Positions 55,400 to 64,000 of a stretch of 64,000 nt of DNA are shown in pieces. The stretch is taken from assembly GCF_032229285.1 (NCBI RefSeq), contig NZ_CP135084.1:1302001-1366000 (forward strand). The letters run 5' to 3'. Each line of letters starts with the position of its first letter. Within the stretch, counting starts at the first letter, position 1. The position numbers and the translations under genes were made by a program. A model generated the notes under the pieces. It had not been told where the DNA came from and searched no databases. It saw only the letters and a program-made list of their open reading frames with translations. The DNA is from Rheinheimera sp. MMS21-TC3 (GTDB lineage: Bacteria; Pseudomonadota; Gammaproteobacteria; Enterobacterales; Alteromonadaceae).

Positions 55400-57364
55400 A
55401 TGACGAATGCTGCATTTAATTACTTTAATGCCTTTTCACGAAATATTGGCTGGTTAACGTTAGCGGAGCAAGCACTATTAGCGACTAAAACCGTCGCTAT
55501 AGCGGGCTGTGGTGGTGTAGGGGGAGCACACGCGGTAACACTGGCCAGATTGGGAGTGGGCCGTTTTCACTTGTCTGATTTTGATAGTTTTGAAATTGAA
55601 AACTTTAATCGCCAAGCAGGGGCAAAAATGTCAACACTGGGCGAGTCTAAATTAGATACAGTGGTCAAAATGGTTTTGGATATTAATCCAGAAGCTTATA
55701 TTAGTACTTTTTCTGAAGGTATTAATGAGCAGAATATTGAAGAATTCTTAAGTGGGGTTGATGTCTATATAGATGGTTTAGATTTTTTTGCATTAAAAAT
55801 AAGAAGTTTAATGTTTAAAAAAGCTTATGCTGCAGGAGTGCCAGCTATAACTGCTGCCCCGCTAGGTATGGGGGTATCTAATTTAAACTTTTTACCTGGA
55901 AAAATGACCTTTGAAGAGTATTTCCTATTTGATGGCGCTAGCGAAACAGAGCAGTATTTACGTTTTTTTGTGGGTTTATCACCGGCAAGATTACATAGCG
56001 CTTATTTAGTTGTACCAGAAAGTATTAATTTACCAGAGAGGAAAGGGCCATCCACTATTATGGCCTGTGAGCTTTGCGCGGGCGTCGCCGCTACGCAAGC
56101 TTTAAAGCTGATGCTAAACAGAGGTAAAGTATTAGCCGCGCCACGATGTTTACAATTTGATGCTTATCGTAATAAGTATGTTGTTAGCTGGCGACCTTTT
56201 GGTAATGCTAACCCCATTAATAAGTTAGCTATTCATTTAGGTAAAAAGCATTTACTTAATCAAGCGCCTCAAGCTGCAGCAAAAGTTGCACCTGAAACTG
56301 ATCCGTTATTGTATGTATTAGATAAAGCTCGTTGGGCACCTAGTGGTGATAATACGCAGTGCTGGCGTTTTCGCCGTACGGGCGATTTAAGTTTTGATAT
56401 TTTAGCTAATGACACCCGTGATCACGTCGTTTACGATTTAAATGGTTTTGCTAGTAATATGTCGCATGGCGCTCTGCTGGAGACGATTCGATTAGCCGCG
56501 ACTGAACGAGGCTTTATAGCGCAAATAATTGCTACCGATCGCTCAGTACCAGAGCGGCCAATATATCAGTTAGTTTTAGAACCTGTTTCTGAGCTGAAAG
56601 TTGAACCCTTGGCTGCCTATATAGAAACTCGGACGGTACAGCGCAAGCCTATGGGAACAAGAGCGCTTAGCACAGCAGAGAAACAACAACTAGAAGCTAG
56701 CTTGCCTGCTGGCTTTAAAGTGCATTGGTTTGAAACTAGAGCTGAACGCTGGCAGTTTGCTAAATTAATGTATGGTAATGCTTATACTCGGCTAATAATG
56801 AAAGAAGGCTACGATGTTCATAGCCAAATTATTGATTGGAATAAAAAATTCAGTGAAGACAAAATTCCAGAGCAAGCATTAGGAGTTGATGTTGTTACGG
56901 CCAAAATGATGAAATGGGCGTTAAAAAGTTGGCAAAGATTTGAGTTTTTAGCTAAGTATATGGGGGGTACTATAGCGCCCAGAGTACAGTTAGACTTTAT
57001 GACAGCCTTGCGCTGTAGCGCACATTTTGTATTGTATACAACAGATGAAACACCACTTACATTACCGCATCAAGTAGAAGCAGGTAAGGCATTACAGCGA
57101 TTTTGGTTAACTGCAACAAAGCTACATTTTGGCTTTCAGCCAGAGCAAACACCAGTATTGTTTTCAACTTATCTAAGAGATGGCCTAGCTTTTAGTACTA
57201 ACGAAAAAGCAACTGAAAATGCACGTAAAATGGATGCTAAGTTACAACAGTTATTACCTGAAACTGTATTTAAGAATAAAGTGTTTATTGGTCGGATAGG
57301 CCGTAGCGAACATCCGGAATCACGCTCAATCCGTTTACCTTTAGCAAAATTAATGGTTGAGTAA
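55400..57364 (+). CDS. ThiF-type adenylyltransferase fused to a nitroreductase-like domain
   Basis: A 654-residue fusion. Residues ~1-270 form an E1/ThiF-like domain with the nucleotide motif GCGGVGG (36-42), D60/D62, the conserved 'ENFNRQ' with Arg71, and a single CxxC (C223, C226; 'CELC'). Residues ~300-654 resemble flavin nitroreductases, with 'ARWAPSGDNTQCWRF' (310-324) and a late 'HFGFQPEQTPVLFS'. E1-like domains adenylate a C-terminal carboxylate; nitroreductase-like domains oxidise or reduce with FMN. It is encoded directly after the FeeM-like acyltransferase and ends at a terminator. No ubiquitin-like partner is visible. Confidence 0.82.
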   Translation: MTNAAFNYFNAFSRNIGWLTLAEQALLATKTVAIAGCGGVGGAHAVTLARLGVGRFHLSDFDSFEIENFNRQAGAKMSTLGESKLDTVVKMVLDINPEAYISTFSEGINEQNIEEFLSGVDVYIDGLDFFALKIRSLMFKKAYAAGVPAITAAPLGMGVSNLNFLPGKMTFEEYFLFDGASETEQYLRFFVGLSPARLHSAYLVVPESINLPERKGPSTIMACELCAGVAATQALKLMLNRGKVLAAPRCLQFDAYRNKYVVSWRPFGNANPINKLAIHLGKKHLLNQAPQAAAKVAPETDPLLYVLDKARWAPSGDNTQCWRFRRTGDLSFDILANDTRDHVVYDLNGFASNMSHGALLETIRLAATERGFIAQIIATDRSVPERPIYQLVLEPVSELKVEPLAAYIETRTVQRKPMGTRALSTAEKQQLEASLPAGFKVHWFETRAERWQFAKLMYGNAYTRLIMKEGYDVHSQIIDWNKKFSEDKIPEQALGVDVVTAKMMKWALKSWQRFEFLAKYMGGTIAPRVQLDFMTALRCSAHFVLYTTDETPLTLPHQVEAGKALQRFWLTATKLHFGFQPEQTPVLFSTYLRDGLAFSTNEKATENARKMDAKLQQLLPETVFKNKVFIGRIGRSEHPESRSIRLPLAKLMVE

Positions 57365-57403
57365 AGCTAGTTTAAATATTTAATAATAAAAGAGTTAAGA
57401 CAT

Positions 57404-57431
57404 AAAAAAACCACCTTAAGGTGGTTTTTTT
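57404..57431. terminator. bidirectional terminator between convergent genes
   Basis: A-run, CCACCTTAAGGTGG palindrome and T-run on both strands, between the ThiF-fusion gene and the convergent PEP-CTERM protein gene. Confidence 0.93.
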
Positions 57432-57445
57432 GTTAGCAATTAAGC

Positions 57446-58201
57446 TTAACTTTTACTGCGACGGCTTAAACGTAAACCTAATAACCCTAAACCCAACACC
57501 GCTAAGCTTGCAGGCTCTGGTACTGAGAATGTTTGGTTACCATCATGGCGAATTTCAAAGTGCTGAGTTGAACCCGGAATACCATTATAGTCTGGCGATA
57601 AACCAATAATGTCTTGTAATGTTACTATTAAATCTGAATATACCGCATTATTACCAGCAATATCGTTACCGTTGTAGTAGAAGTAACCTGGGTTAGCAGT
57701 AAACTTTAATTTAATATCACATGAACCAACACCAGTAATGCGGGTTAAACAATCACCAGACACAAATGAGAAAGTACCTAAGTTTGTTGCTGTACCAGCA
57801 TCAAAAGCACCGCTATTTACTGTTGTGTCAGCCCAAAGAGTGGCATTACCACCAGAGAATAATACATCAATTAATGAGCCAGAAGCTTCTGCAGTACCAC
57901 TAAACATATAGTCTAAATACATTTCATAATTTGTTGGTATATAGTTTGGTGAACCAGTGTTTTTAAAGTTAACCATTAAGCTTTGGCCAAACTCCATAAA
58001 GGCATCTGGACCACCGAAAATTGAACCATTACCGTTTGTATCGGTTTGGGTAACATTGGCTGTATCTGGATCCCAGTCAATCTCATTGAACATCGTTGAG
58101 CCTGAACCACCGAAACTGCTGTCGTCAAACGTAATGACCGAGGCATTAACGTTAAACGCTGCCGCTCCTGCTAATGCTAATCCTGCTAATAGCTTTTTCA
58201 T
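57446..58201 (-). CDS. PEP-CTERM sorting-domain protein
   Basis: A 251-residue exported protein with a Sec signal peptide (MKKLLAGLALAGAAAFNVNA) and a C-terminal sorting signal of about 24 residues: VPEPASLA, a hydrophobic helix, then RLSRRSKS. Exosortase recognises such tails, cleaves them and releases the protein to the exopolysaccharide layer. The body is S/T/N/G-rich with no known catalytic motif. A sigma-54-like promoter lies upstream. It is the only PEP-CTERM protein recognised in this window. Confidence 0.93.
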   Translation of the reverse strand: MKKLLAGLALAGAAAFNVNASVITFDDSSFGGSGSTMFNEIDWDPDTANVTQTDTNGNGSIFGGPDAFMEFGQSLMVNFKNTGSPNYIPTNYEMYLDYMFSGTAEASGSLIDVLFSGGNATLWADTTVNSGAFDAGTATNLGTFSFVSGDCLTRITGVGSCDIKLKFTANPGYFYYNGNDIAGNNAVYSDLIVTLQDIIGLSPDYNGIPGSTQHFEIRHDGNQTFSVPEPASLAVLGLGLLGLRLSRRSKS

Positions 58202-58273
58202 AATAAATTCCTTAATAACGTTACAATGACAAGTTTGGGCGTTTCAGCCTTCAACTTACTCTCTTCTTAGTAA

Positions 58274-58289
58274 TGCATAGCCTATGCCA
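58274..58289 (-). promoter_or_regulatory. sigma-54 (-24/-12) promoter candidate for the PEP-CTERM gene
   Basis: The minus strand reads TGGCATAGGCTATGCA: GG and GC separated by exactly 10 nt, as in TGGCAC-N5-TTGCA. Predicted transcription starts about 60 nt before the PEP-CTERM start codon. PEP-CTERM genes are known to be driven by PrsR with RpoN in Zoogloea-type bacteria. Confidence 0.6.
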
Positions 58290-58376
58290 TAGTTTAAAGT
58301 TTGTATTTATCAATGACTTATCTTTTTATACTTTAAGATTTTGGTAAGAGTGTAAAAAAACATGACAACTAAAATT

Positions 58377-58404
58377 AAAAAAGGCCTGTTGTAACAGGCC
58401 TTTT
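58377..58404 (-). terminator. intrinsic terminator after prsT
   Basis: AAAAGGCCTGTT/AACAGGCCTTTT perfect 12-bp stem with a 2-nt centre and T runs, 22 nt after the prsT stop on the minus strand. Confidence 0.9.
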
Positions 58405-58426
58405 AAAATTGTAAATTAAATTAATT

Positions 58427-61186
58427 TTAAGGCAGTAACTTCTCTAAGTCTGATTTACGCTTTAATAACGCTACGTCATTAATAGCTAGCTTATTTAACA
58501 CTGAGGCTGCTTGTTGAGGTTTGCCTGATTTAATTAAGGCTTCAGCATAGTTTAAGGAAACTTCAGCGTTATTAGACCTTACTTGTAACGATTGCTCAAA
58601 CGCTGTTATAGCAGCAGCTAAGTTATTTTGTAATAATAAAACTTTACCATAAGTGTCCAGCACATCGGGATGTTTAGGCGCTTGTTTTAACGCTCTCTCA
58701 ATATAGACTTTTGCTTTATCTAGCTGATTATCTTCAGCGAGTACCCATGCATAATTATTTAGTACAATATAGTTATTGGGCGATTCTTCAAGAATCTCGT
58801 TATACAGCTTAAAGGCTTTATCTTGATCAGATTGTAGTAAAAGGTTGGCATAAAATACCTTTAAGTTACCTTTAACTGGGTGGGTAGCAAAGTGTTGTTC
58901 TAAAAATTGAATGGCTCGTTTATACGAATACTGTTTAGAGTATATTTCGGCAATATACATTGCTGTTTCGTCACTAGGTGCTAATAAATAGCTTTGATTA
59001 AACAGCTCTAACGATGGTGGAATTTGCCCGTCAAGAAAAGTGACTCTCGCTTTTATAAATAAAATATCAGCCTGATTAGCCGCTTCTTTATCTATTGCAT
59101 CAAAGGTTTTTAATGCGGTTTTATAATCTTTATTTTCAGCTAGAAAAATAATTTTACTTTTTAACAGCATTAAATTATTAGGGAACTTTCTTAGTTGCTT
59201 ATCTAGTACTGAGACGGCTTCATTAAAGTTTTTGTTTAGGGCTAAGCCATTAGCATAAAAGAAAGCTGCGTGTAGGTTGTCAGGCGTCAGTTTATACCAT
59301 TGGTCACTTAGTTTAATAACATCTTGGCTATGATTTAACTTTGCGTGAGCGTCAATTAATGTGGCCCAATAACCGCTTGGTGCATAGTCACGATTAATGG
59401 ACTTATGCTCAAGTAAATCAATTACTTTTTGATAGTTTTGCTCTTGATGGTACATTTTAGCAACAGTTAAGCGTAAATTATTGCTTTCTGGGGCATTATC
59501 TAAAATAGATTGACCTTGAACTAACGCCTCTTTAGCTTTACCTTCAGTTTTAGCAAAGGTGTAATATTGCTGTAATGCTGGGACGTAAGTAGGGTGAAGC
59601 TGCATTGTTTTTAACAATAAGGCATTGGCTTTATCGTGATCTTTTTCTGAATAAGCCACTATGGCTTGCAACAGCATAGTAAAAGGATTATCAGCTTTAG
59701 ATTGCTCAGCCTTAGTTAAAAACACTTTGGCATTTGTTGTATCATCTTGCAGTAATGCACTATAAGCTTTTAGATTATAACCAACAATAGCTAGTTCTGG
59801 ATCATCTAACCACTCATCAGCAAGGGCTGAAGCTTTGGCATATTCATGTTGTTTTAGATAACTAATAGCTAACACTATTCTAGCTTGGTTTTGGCTTGGG
59901 TCTAATAGTAGTGCTTGTTCTAAGTCGCGCACCCCCTGCATTTGTTGGCCACCTAAGCCTAATTTAAGCATACCTAAAGTAGTTAAAGAGGTGACATCAC
60001 CTTTAGCGCTTTGCTCATACTTATCAATTAGCTGTTCTGCTGCGGTATTTGAGCCTTGCTTGATTAACTGAAAAGAAGTGTTTGCCAGTAATTTAAGATC
60101 AAGATTGTCAGCAGATTGGTTAAGAAGAATATCTTTTGCTTCATCTGTTTGGCCGGCTTTTAATTGCAAAGAAGCATAGAGACTCTGTAGTGGTGGATAC
60201 TTAGCTAAATTAGCTTGGATACTGTCTAAATGGTAAATAGCTTGGCTTTCTAAATTAAGTTTAAGCGATGATAGTGCTGCAATAATACGGGCGCTATCTG
60301 AGCGCAAGCCATTATTAATAGCCTTTTCTGCATGCTCTTTTGCTAGAGTAAAGTTTTCTTTATCATACTCTAATACGGCTTTTAAATAGTTAGCAAGAGG
60401 CTGGTTAGGATAAGCTTTTAGCAATAGTTTCAACTGATTATCTGCTAAATCGTATTGTTCTGTTTTAACTAGACTTTGGGTTAACATTAATCGAGCAAGA
60501 ATATTATTGGGAACAATCTGCAAATACTCTGTAAAACTGTCGATAGAAGCTAAGCTGTCTTCTTCAGCTAATTGCGATCTGCCCTTTAAAAATAATGCTT
60601 CTTGATAAATTAAACTCTCTTTAGTAATGCTGTCGGCAGTACTTATAGCTTCTATATTATTACGATTAGCAATTAAAAGATGGGCTTGAGATAAAGCGGC
60701 AATATCGGCAAAGTCTTGTTGCGTTGAAAGCTCTGTAAATAAAGAAATAGCGCTATCAGCGTCACCTAACTCTAATTCTGATAATGCCTTATATGTTTTA
60801 ATATATAGGGCTTGTTCAGCAGTTATGCTGTTATCTTCCGTAAATAGCTCTAACACATAAGAGTGATTACCCGCTTGATATGCACTACGGATTAATGGAA
60901 TTGCGACTATTTGGGTTTCAACACCTAAAGAGAAAGCTCGTGTTAACTCTTTCTCTGCCGCAACAGAGTCACCTATTTTTAAATATAATAAGCCTAAGGC
61001 TAATCGATACTCTTTATTCTCTGGTGCTTGCTGAATAGCAGATTTAAGCTCTATAACAGCAGAGCTATATTTTTGTTGCTGAATAAAGCTTTGCGCATCT
61101 GTATAATGTTCAGCAGCTTCTTTACCGCCACATGCTGTTAATAATGACAGCATTAAAGCGGCGGCAATAGTAGTAGATTTTTTCAT
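58427..61186 (-). CDS. prsT: PEP-CTERM system TPR-repeat lipoprotein
   Basis: A 919-residue lipoprotein (lipobox LTAC, Cys19) made almost wholly of tetratricopeptide repeats, e.g. 'FIQQQKYSSAVIELKSAIQQ' near the N-terminus and 'LNNYAWVLAEDNQLDKAKVY' near the C-terminus. Its length and composition match the PrsT lipoprotein always associated with exosortase loci. It likely acts at the outer membrane in polysaccharide or protein export scaffolding. It lies downstream of wecC on the same strand (78-nt gap). Confidence 0.93.
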   Translation of the reverse strand: MKKSTTIAAALMLSLLTACGGKEAAEHYTDAQSFIQQQKYSSAVIELKSAIQQAPENKEYRLALGLLYLKIGDSVAAEKELTRAFSLGVETQIVAIPLIRSAYQAGNHSYVLELFTEDNSITAEQALYIKTYKALSELELGDADSAISLFTELSTQQDFADIAALSQAHLLIANRNNIEAISTADSITKESLIYQEALFLKGRSQLAEEDSLASIDSFTEYLQIVPNNILARLMLTQSLVKTEQYDLADNQLKLLLKAYPNQPLANYLKAVLEYDKENFTLAKEHAEKAINNGLRSDSARIIAALSSLKLNLESQAIYHLDSIQANLAKYPPLQSLYASLQLKAGQTDEAKDILLNQSADNLDLKLLANTSFQLIKQGSNTAAEQLIDKYEQSAKGDVTSLTTLGMLKLGLGGQQMQGVRDLEQALLLDPSQNQARIVLAISYLKQHEYAKASALADEWLDDPELAIVGYNLKAYSALLQDDTTNAKVFLTKAEQSKADNPFTMLLQAIVAYSEKDHDKANALLLKTMQLHPTYVPALQQYYTFAKTEGKAKEALVQGQSILDNAPESNNLRLTVAKMYHQEQNYQKVIDLLEHKSINRDYAPSGYWATLIDAHAKLNHSQDVIKLSDQWYKLTPDNLHAAFFYANGLALNKNFNEAVSVLDKQLRKFPNNLMLLKSKIIFLAENKDYKTALKTFDAIDKEAANQADILFIKARVTFLDGQIPPSLELFNQSYLLAPSDETAMYIAEIYSKQYSYKRAIQFLEQHFATHPVKGNLKVFYANLLLQSDQDKAFKLYNEILEESPNNYIVLNNYAWVLAEDNQLDKAKVYIERALKQAPKHPDVLDTYGKVLLLQNNLAAAITAFEQSLQVRSNNAEVSLNYAEALIKSGKPQQAASVLNKLAINDVALLKRKSDLEKLLP

Positions 61187-61264
61187 TGTTACACTCCTTG
61201 TAGCAAATTGTTTTAGTAAATAGTTATTATTTTGCTAACTAAATAGTGCTCTTATTAAAGAGAC

Positions 61265-62509
61265 TTAACCAAAAATACCTCGAGTATCAATAACTACTTT
61301 ACTCGCGACATCAGTCAAATGTAGAGTTTTAAACTGTTTATGATCAACCAGCACTAGCAATATATTGGCTTTTTCTAACGCTTGAGGTAAGGATGTTAGA
61401 GCATTATCAAAAGCTGCATATTTGTTGGGTAACTTTTTAATATTTGGTTCAACTAATACAATCTCACCAATATTATCATTAAGCAAATGCATGGCTATAT
61501 CTAATGCCGGGCTTTCCCGAAGATCATCAATATCTGCCTTAAAGGCTAAACCTAAACAAGCTATCACTGGTTTTTTAAACTGATCAGCAGCTTGTTTAAC
61601 CTTATTAATCACAAAGTGTGGCTTACTATCGTTAATTTCGCGAGCTTTACGGATAATTTGTGCTTGTTCAGGTGCAGAATCAACAATAAACCAAGGGTCC
61701 ACTGCAATACAGTGACCGCCAACGCCTGGACCAGGTGAAAGAATATTTACCCGAGGATGACGATTAGCTAGTTTAATCAATTCCCAGACATTAATTTTTA
61801 AATGGTCGCAAATCATCGATAACTCATTGGCAAAAGCAATATTGACATCGCGAAAAGAGTTTTCGGTTAACTTGGCCATTTCAGCGGTACGAGCATTGGT
61901 TTTAATGCAATCCCCACGCACAAAAAGACTATACAAATCAATGGCACGTTGCGCACAGCGATCGGTGATGCCGCCGATAATACGATCATTGCTTACTAAT
62001 TCTTGTAAGACTCGTCCCGGTAATACTCGCTCGGGGCAATGGGCTATAAAAACATCGGCATGGTCCATATCCTGATGCGGCATCACTAAATCAGGCCGTA
62101 GCTCGGCTAGCCACTGCGAGATTTTATCTGTGGTACCAACCGGAGAGGTAGACTCTAAAACAATGAGGTTACCTTTTTCAATGACAGGGGCTATAGTTTG
62201 TAATGCTGTTTCTATATAGCTTAAATCTGGCACTTTATCATCTTTAAAGGGCGTAGGAACGGCAATTAAAAAGGCTTCTGCAGCTTCAGGAATTAAAGAT
62301 GCGCGTAACTTACCTGTAGTAACTGCAGCTTGCACTAACATGTCTAAGTCAGGCTCTACAATATGTACTTTACCTTGATTTATAGTAGTAACTGCGTGTT
62401 CAGATACGTCTATTCCTATAACTTCTACGCCGCGTGAAGCAATAACAGCAGCAGTAGGTAAGCCAATATAGCCTAAACCAATAACAGATACGCGTGAAAA
62501 GTTGTGCAT
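61265..62509 (-). CDS. wecC: UDP-N-acetyl-D-mannosamine dehydrogenase / nucleotide-sugar dehydrogenase
   Basis: A 414-residue dehydrogenase making UDP-uronic acid by two-step NAD oxidation. It has the Rossmann motif GLGYIGLPTAAV (residues 11-22), 'ESTSPVGTT', a catalytic Lys region 'MAKLTENSFRDVNIAFANE', the catalytic Cys in 'PGVGGHCIAVDPWF', and 'DDLRESPALDIA'. WecC-type (UDP-ManNAc) is favoured by the pattern. In this locus it would supply an acidic sugar for the exosortase-linked exopolysaccharide. Confidence 0.9.
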   Translation of the reverse strand: MHNFSRVSVIGLGYIGLPTAAVIASRGVEVIGIDVSEHAVTTINQGKVHIVEPDLDMLVQAAVTTGKLRASLIPEAAEAFLIAVPTPFKDDKVPDLSYIETALQTIAPVIEKGNLIVLESTSPVGTTDKISQWLAELRPDLVMPHQDMDHADVFIAHCPERVLPGRVLQELVSNDRIIGGITDRCAQRAIDLYSLFVRGDCIKTNARTAEMAKLTENSFRDVNIAFANELSMICDHLKINVWELIKLANRHPRVNILSPGPGVGGHCIAVDPWFIVDSAPEQAQIIRKAREINDSKPHFVINKVKQAADQFKKPVIACLGLAFKADIDDLRESPALDIAMHLLNDNIGEIVLVEPNIKKLPNKYAAFDNALTSLPQALEKANILLVLVDHKQFKTLHLTDVASKVVIDTRGIFG

Positions 62510-62569
62510 AAAATATCCTTTTTTATACTTAAGCCAGTTTGCTGTAATGGCTTAATTATTATGTGGTAA

Positions 62570-62812
62570 TTAAGCGGTTTGCTTTTGCTCAACAAATGAA
62601 TGTAACTGACCAAAAGTTTCAAAAACTTCAGCAGAGATTTCATCATCATCAATCTGGATACCTAATTGCTCTTCAATTTCAGTAATAACTGAGATTACAG
62701 CCATAGAGTCAAACTCTGGAATGGCACCTAATAGTAAAGTGTCGTCATCAAATTGGGTGTCAATTTGTAGTACTGAGCGTAAGATATCGGCAAGGAAATG
62801 CTGAAGTGGCAT
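62570..62812 (-). CDS. acyl carrier protein of the exosortase locus
   Basis: An 80-residue acyl carrier protein. The phosphopantetheine serine lies in EFDSMAVIS (Ser36) and acidic helices surround it. It is divergent from the acyl-CoA ligase gene and upstream of wecC on the minus strand. Such carriers are standard members of exosortase A loci and may supply the FeeM-like acyltransferase. It differs clearly from the ACP at 5160-5432. Confidence 0.9.
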   Translation of the reverse strand: MPLQHFLADILRSVLQIDTQFDDDTLLLGAIPEFDSMAVISVITEIEEQLGIQIDDDEISAEVFETFGQLHSFVEQKQTA

Positions 62813-62951
62813 AATATTGTTCCTATTAAAGCTAATTAAGTTCCCTGATTTGCAAGTTAACGCTCGATTCAGGTAAAGTGAAACTGAATTTACAAATTAA
62901 AATCGGCTTTATTACAAATTTGATTTATTATTACACATAAAGGGAATGAAT

Positions 62952-64000
62952 GTGAAAGGTCTAACGGACTCTATGACCAAAAATATCCACGATTATATAC
63001 TGCAATCGGCTGTAAAGTATCCAAATCATCCAGCTTTGTATTTTAAATCAAGCAGTTTAACCTATTCTGAGTTAGCTAAGGCTGTAACGCAAACTGCGGC
63101 CTTATTGCTGCAGTCTGATCTTAAGCGATTTGAACGTGTAGCAGTTTATCTGCCTAAGCAGTTTGAAACAGTCAGCGCTATTTTTGGCTGTTCTATGGCT
63201 GGAGGGGTTTTTGTTCCCGTTAATGCTGGTTTAAAAGCGCCACAAGTAAGTTATATTCTGCAAGACTGTAGTGTTAAAGTGTTAATTACCAGCAAAGCTA
63301 GGCTAACTGGTTTAGCTGACGAGCTAGTCAATTGCCCAGATTTAGAAACAATATTTTTAACCGATGCCGATGACAACTCTCCTCAAAAACTGGGGCATAT
63401 TCAGGTACTAGCTTATCATAATAAACCTATAACTTTGGATAAGAGTGTAACTTGCCAAGCTTTAACTGATGCTGATATGGCTGCCATTTTGTATACATCA
63501 GGTAGCACGGGCAAACCTAAAGGTGTTGTGCTTTCTCATCGAAATATGTTGTTAGGTGCCCAAAGTGTTGCTTCTTATCTAGATAATAAGCAACAAGATA
63601 TTATTTTAGCCTTACTACCCCTTAGCTTTGATTACGGGCTAAGCCAACTGACTACGGCTTTCTTAGTGGGGGCTAGTGTAGTTTTATTAGATTTTTTCTT
63701 AGTGCAAGATGTAGTAAGAACGGTAGAAAAGCATCAAGTCACGGCTATAGCCGCTGTGCCTCCATTATGGTCGCAACTAGCAAAGGCTAACTGGCAGCCG
63801 GGTAGTGCAGATAGCGTTCGCTATATCACCAATTCTGGCGGCGCTATGCCGCAAACCCTGTTAGGGCAATTACAGGAAATATTTAATCGAGCAGAACCTT
63901 TTTTAATGTATGGCTTAACAGAAGCTTTTCGTTCCACTTACCTAGAGCCGGCTGAATTAGCTAAGCGGCCAACCTCTATGGGTAAAGCTATTCCAAATGC
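62952..64000 (+). CDS. AMP-dependent acyl-CoA ligase, exosortase A system-associated (3' end cut)
   Basis: The frame stays open to the window end, about 350 codons, lacking the C-terminal third. It shows 'ILYTSGSTGKPKGVVLSH' (ATP loop), 'LLPLSFDYGLSQL' and 'LMYGLTEAFRSTYLEP', matching the exosortase A-associated ligase family. GTG 62952 has AAGGGA at ideal spacing; ATG 62946 and ATG 62973 are in-frame alternatives. It probably loads the neighbouring ACP or makes an acyl-CoA. The expected decarboxylase, exosortase and glycosyltransferases lie beyond the edge. Confidence 0.9.
   Translation, partial: MKGLTDSMTKNIHDYILQSAVKYPNHPALYFKSSSLTYSELAKAVTQTAALLLQSDLKRFERVAVYLPKQFETVSAIFGCSMAGGVFVPVNAGLKAPQVSYILQDCSVKVLITSKARLTGLADELVNCPDLETIFLTDADDNSPQKLGHIQVLAYHNKPITLDKSVTCQALTDADMAAILYTSGSTGKPKGVVLSHRNMLLGAQSVASYLDNKQQDIILALLPLSFDYGLSQLTTAFLVGASVVLLDFFLVQDVVRTVEKHQVTAIAAVPPLWSQLAKANWQPGSADSVRYITNSGGAMPQTLLGQLQEIFNRAEPFLMYGLTEAFRSTYLEPAELAKRPTSMGKAIPN

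Overview
The window looks like a gammaproteobacterial chromosome of the Rheinheimera/Alishewanella/Alteromonadales kind. This is an inference from the gene set: thrS-infC-rpmI-rplT, psrA-fadE, RhlE, DUF3087, DUF3080 and CPXCG proteins, and an exosortase/PEP-CTERM locus. No rRNA gene is present. The only intact RNA gene is a tRNA-Val (GAC).

Left part (1-11.6 kb): an A+T-rich, tightly packed, one-strand gene cluster. It follows the end of an AraC-type regulator cut by the window edge. It encodes a LuxE-like acyl-protein synthetase, an IscU-like scaffold, an IscS-like cysteine desulfurase, a fatty acyl-AMP ligase, an acyl carrier protein, a flavin monooxygenase, an MMPL/RND exporter, a LolA-like periplasmic protein, an outer-membrane protein and a phosphopantetheinyl transferase. 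Together these suggest a sulfur-containing acyl (lipid-like) product that is made on a dedicated carrier protein and exported to the outer membrane. I do not recognise a described pathway with this composition, and it is the best candidate for an undescribed system.

11.9-20.8 kb: DUF3087 protein, an RND efflux pair, a TonB-dependent receptor with Fur-box-like sites, a DUF6172-like protein and RhlE helicase.

21.7-38.4 kb: a 16.7-kb genomic island inserted in the 3' end of tRNA-Val. It is bounded by an exact 49-bp direct repeat of the tRNA 3' part (21715-21763 and 38330-38378). It carries a LysR/extradiol dioxygenase-like/SDR trio, then a complete benzoate route in one run: catM (divergent), catBCA, benABCD, pcaIJFD. 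This leads from benzoate through catechol and 3-oxoadipate to succinyl-CoA plus acetyl-CoA. It ends with an outer-membrane efflux factor and two gene fragments, one of an RND pump and one of an IclR regulator, abutting face to face. No integrase gene is visible.

38.5-54.5 kb: core genes. These are a DUF3080 lipoprotein, a MATE exporter, riboflavin synthase, pteridine reductase, thrS (its leader carries two threonine-anticodon-like hairpins), infC with an AUU start, rpmI, rplT, an NlpE/META lipoprotein, upp, a DPP-IV-like peptidase, and a PsrA-like regulator followed by fadE.

54.6-64 kb: part of an exosortase/PEP-CTERM locus. It has a FeeM-like acyltransferase, a ThiF-nitroreductase fusion, a PEP-CTERM protein behind a sigma-54-like promoter, the PrsT TPR lipoprotein, a WecC-type UDP-sugar dehydrogenase, an acyl carrier protein and an acyl-CoA ligase cut by the right edge. 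The exosortase itself is not in the window.
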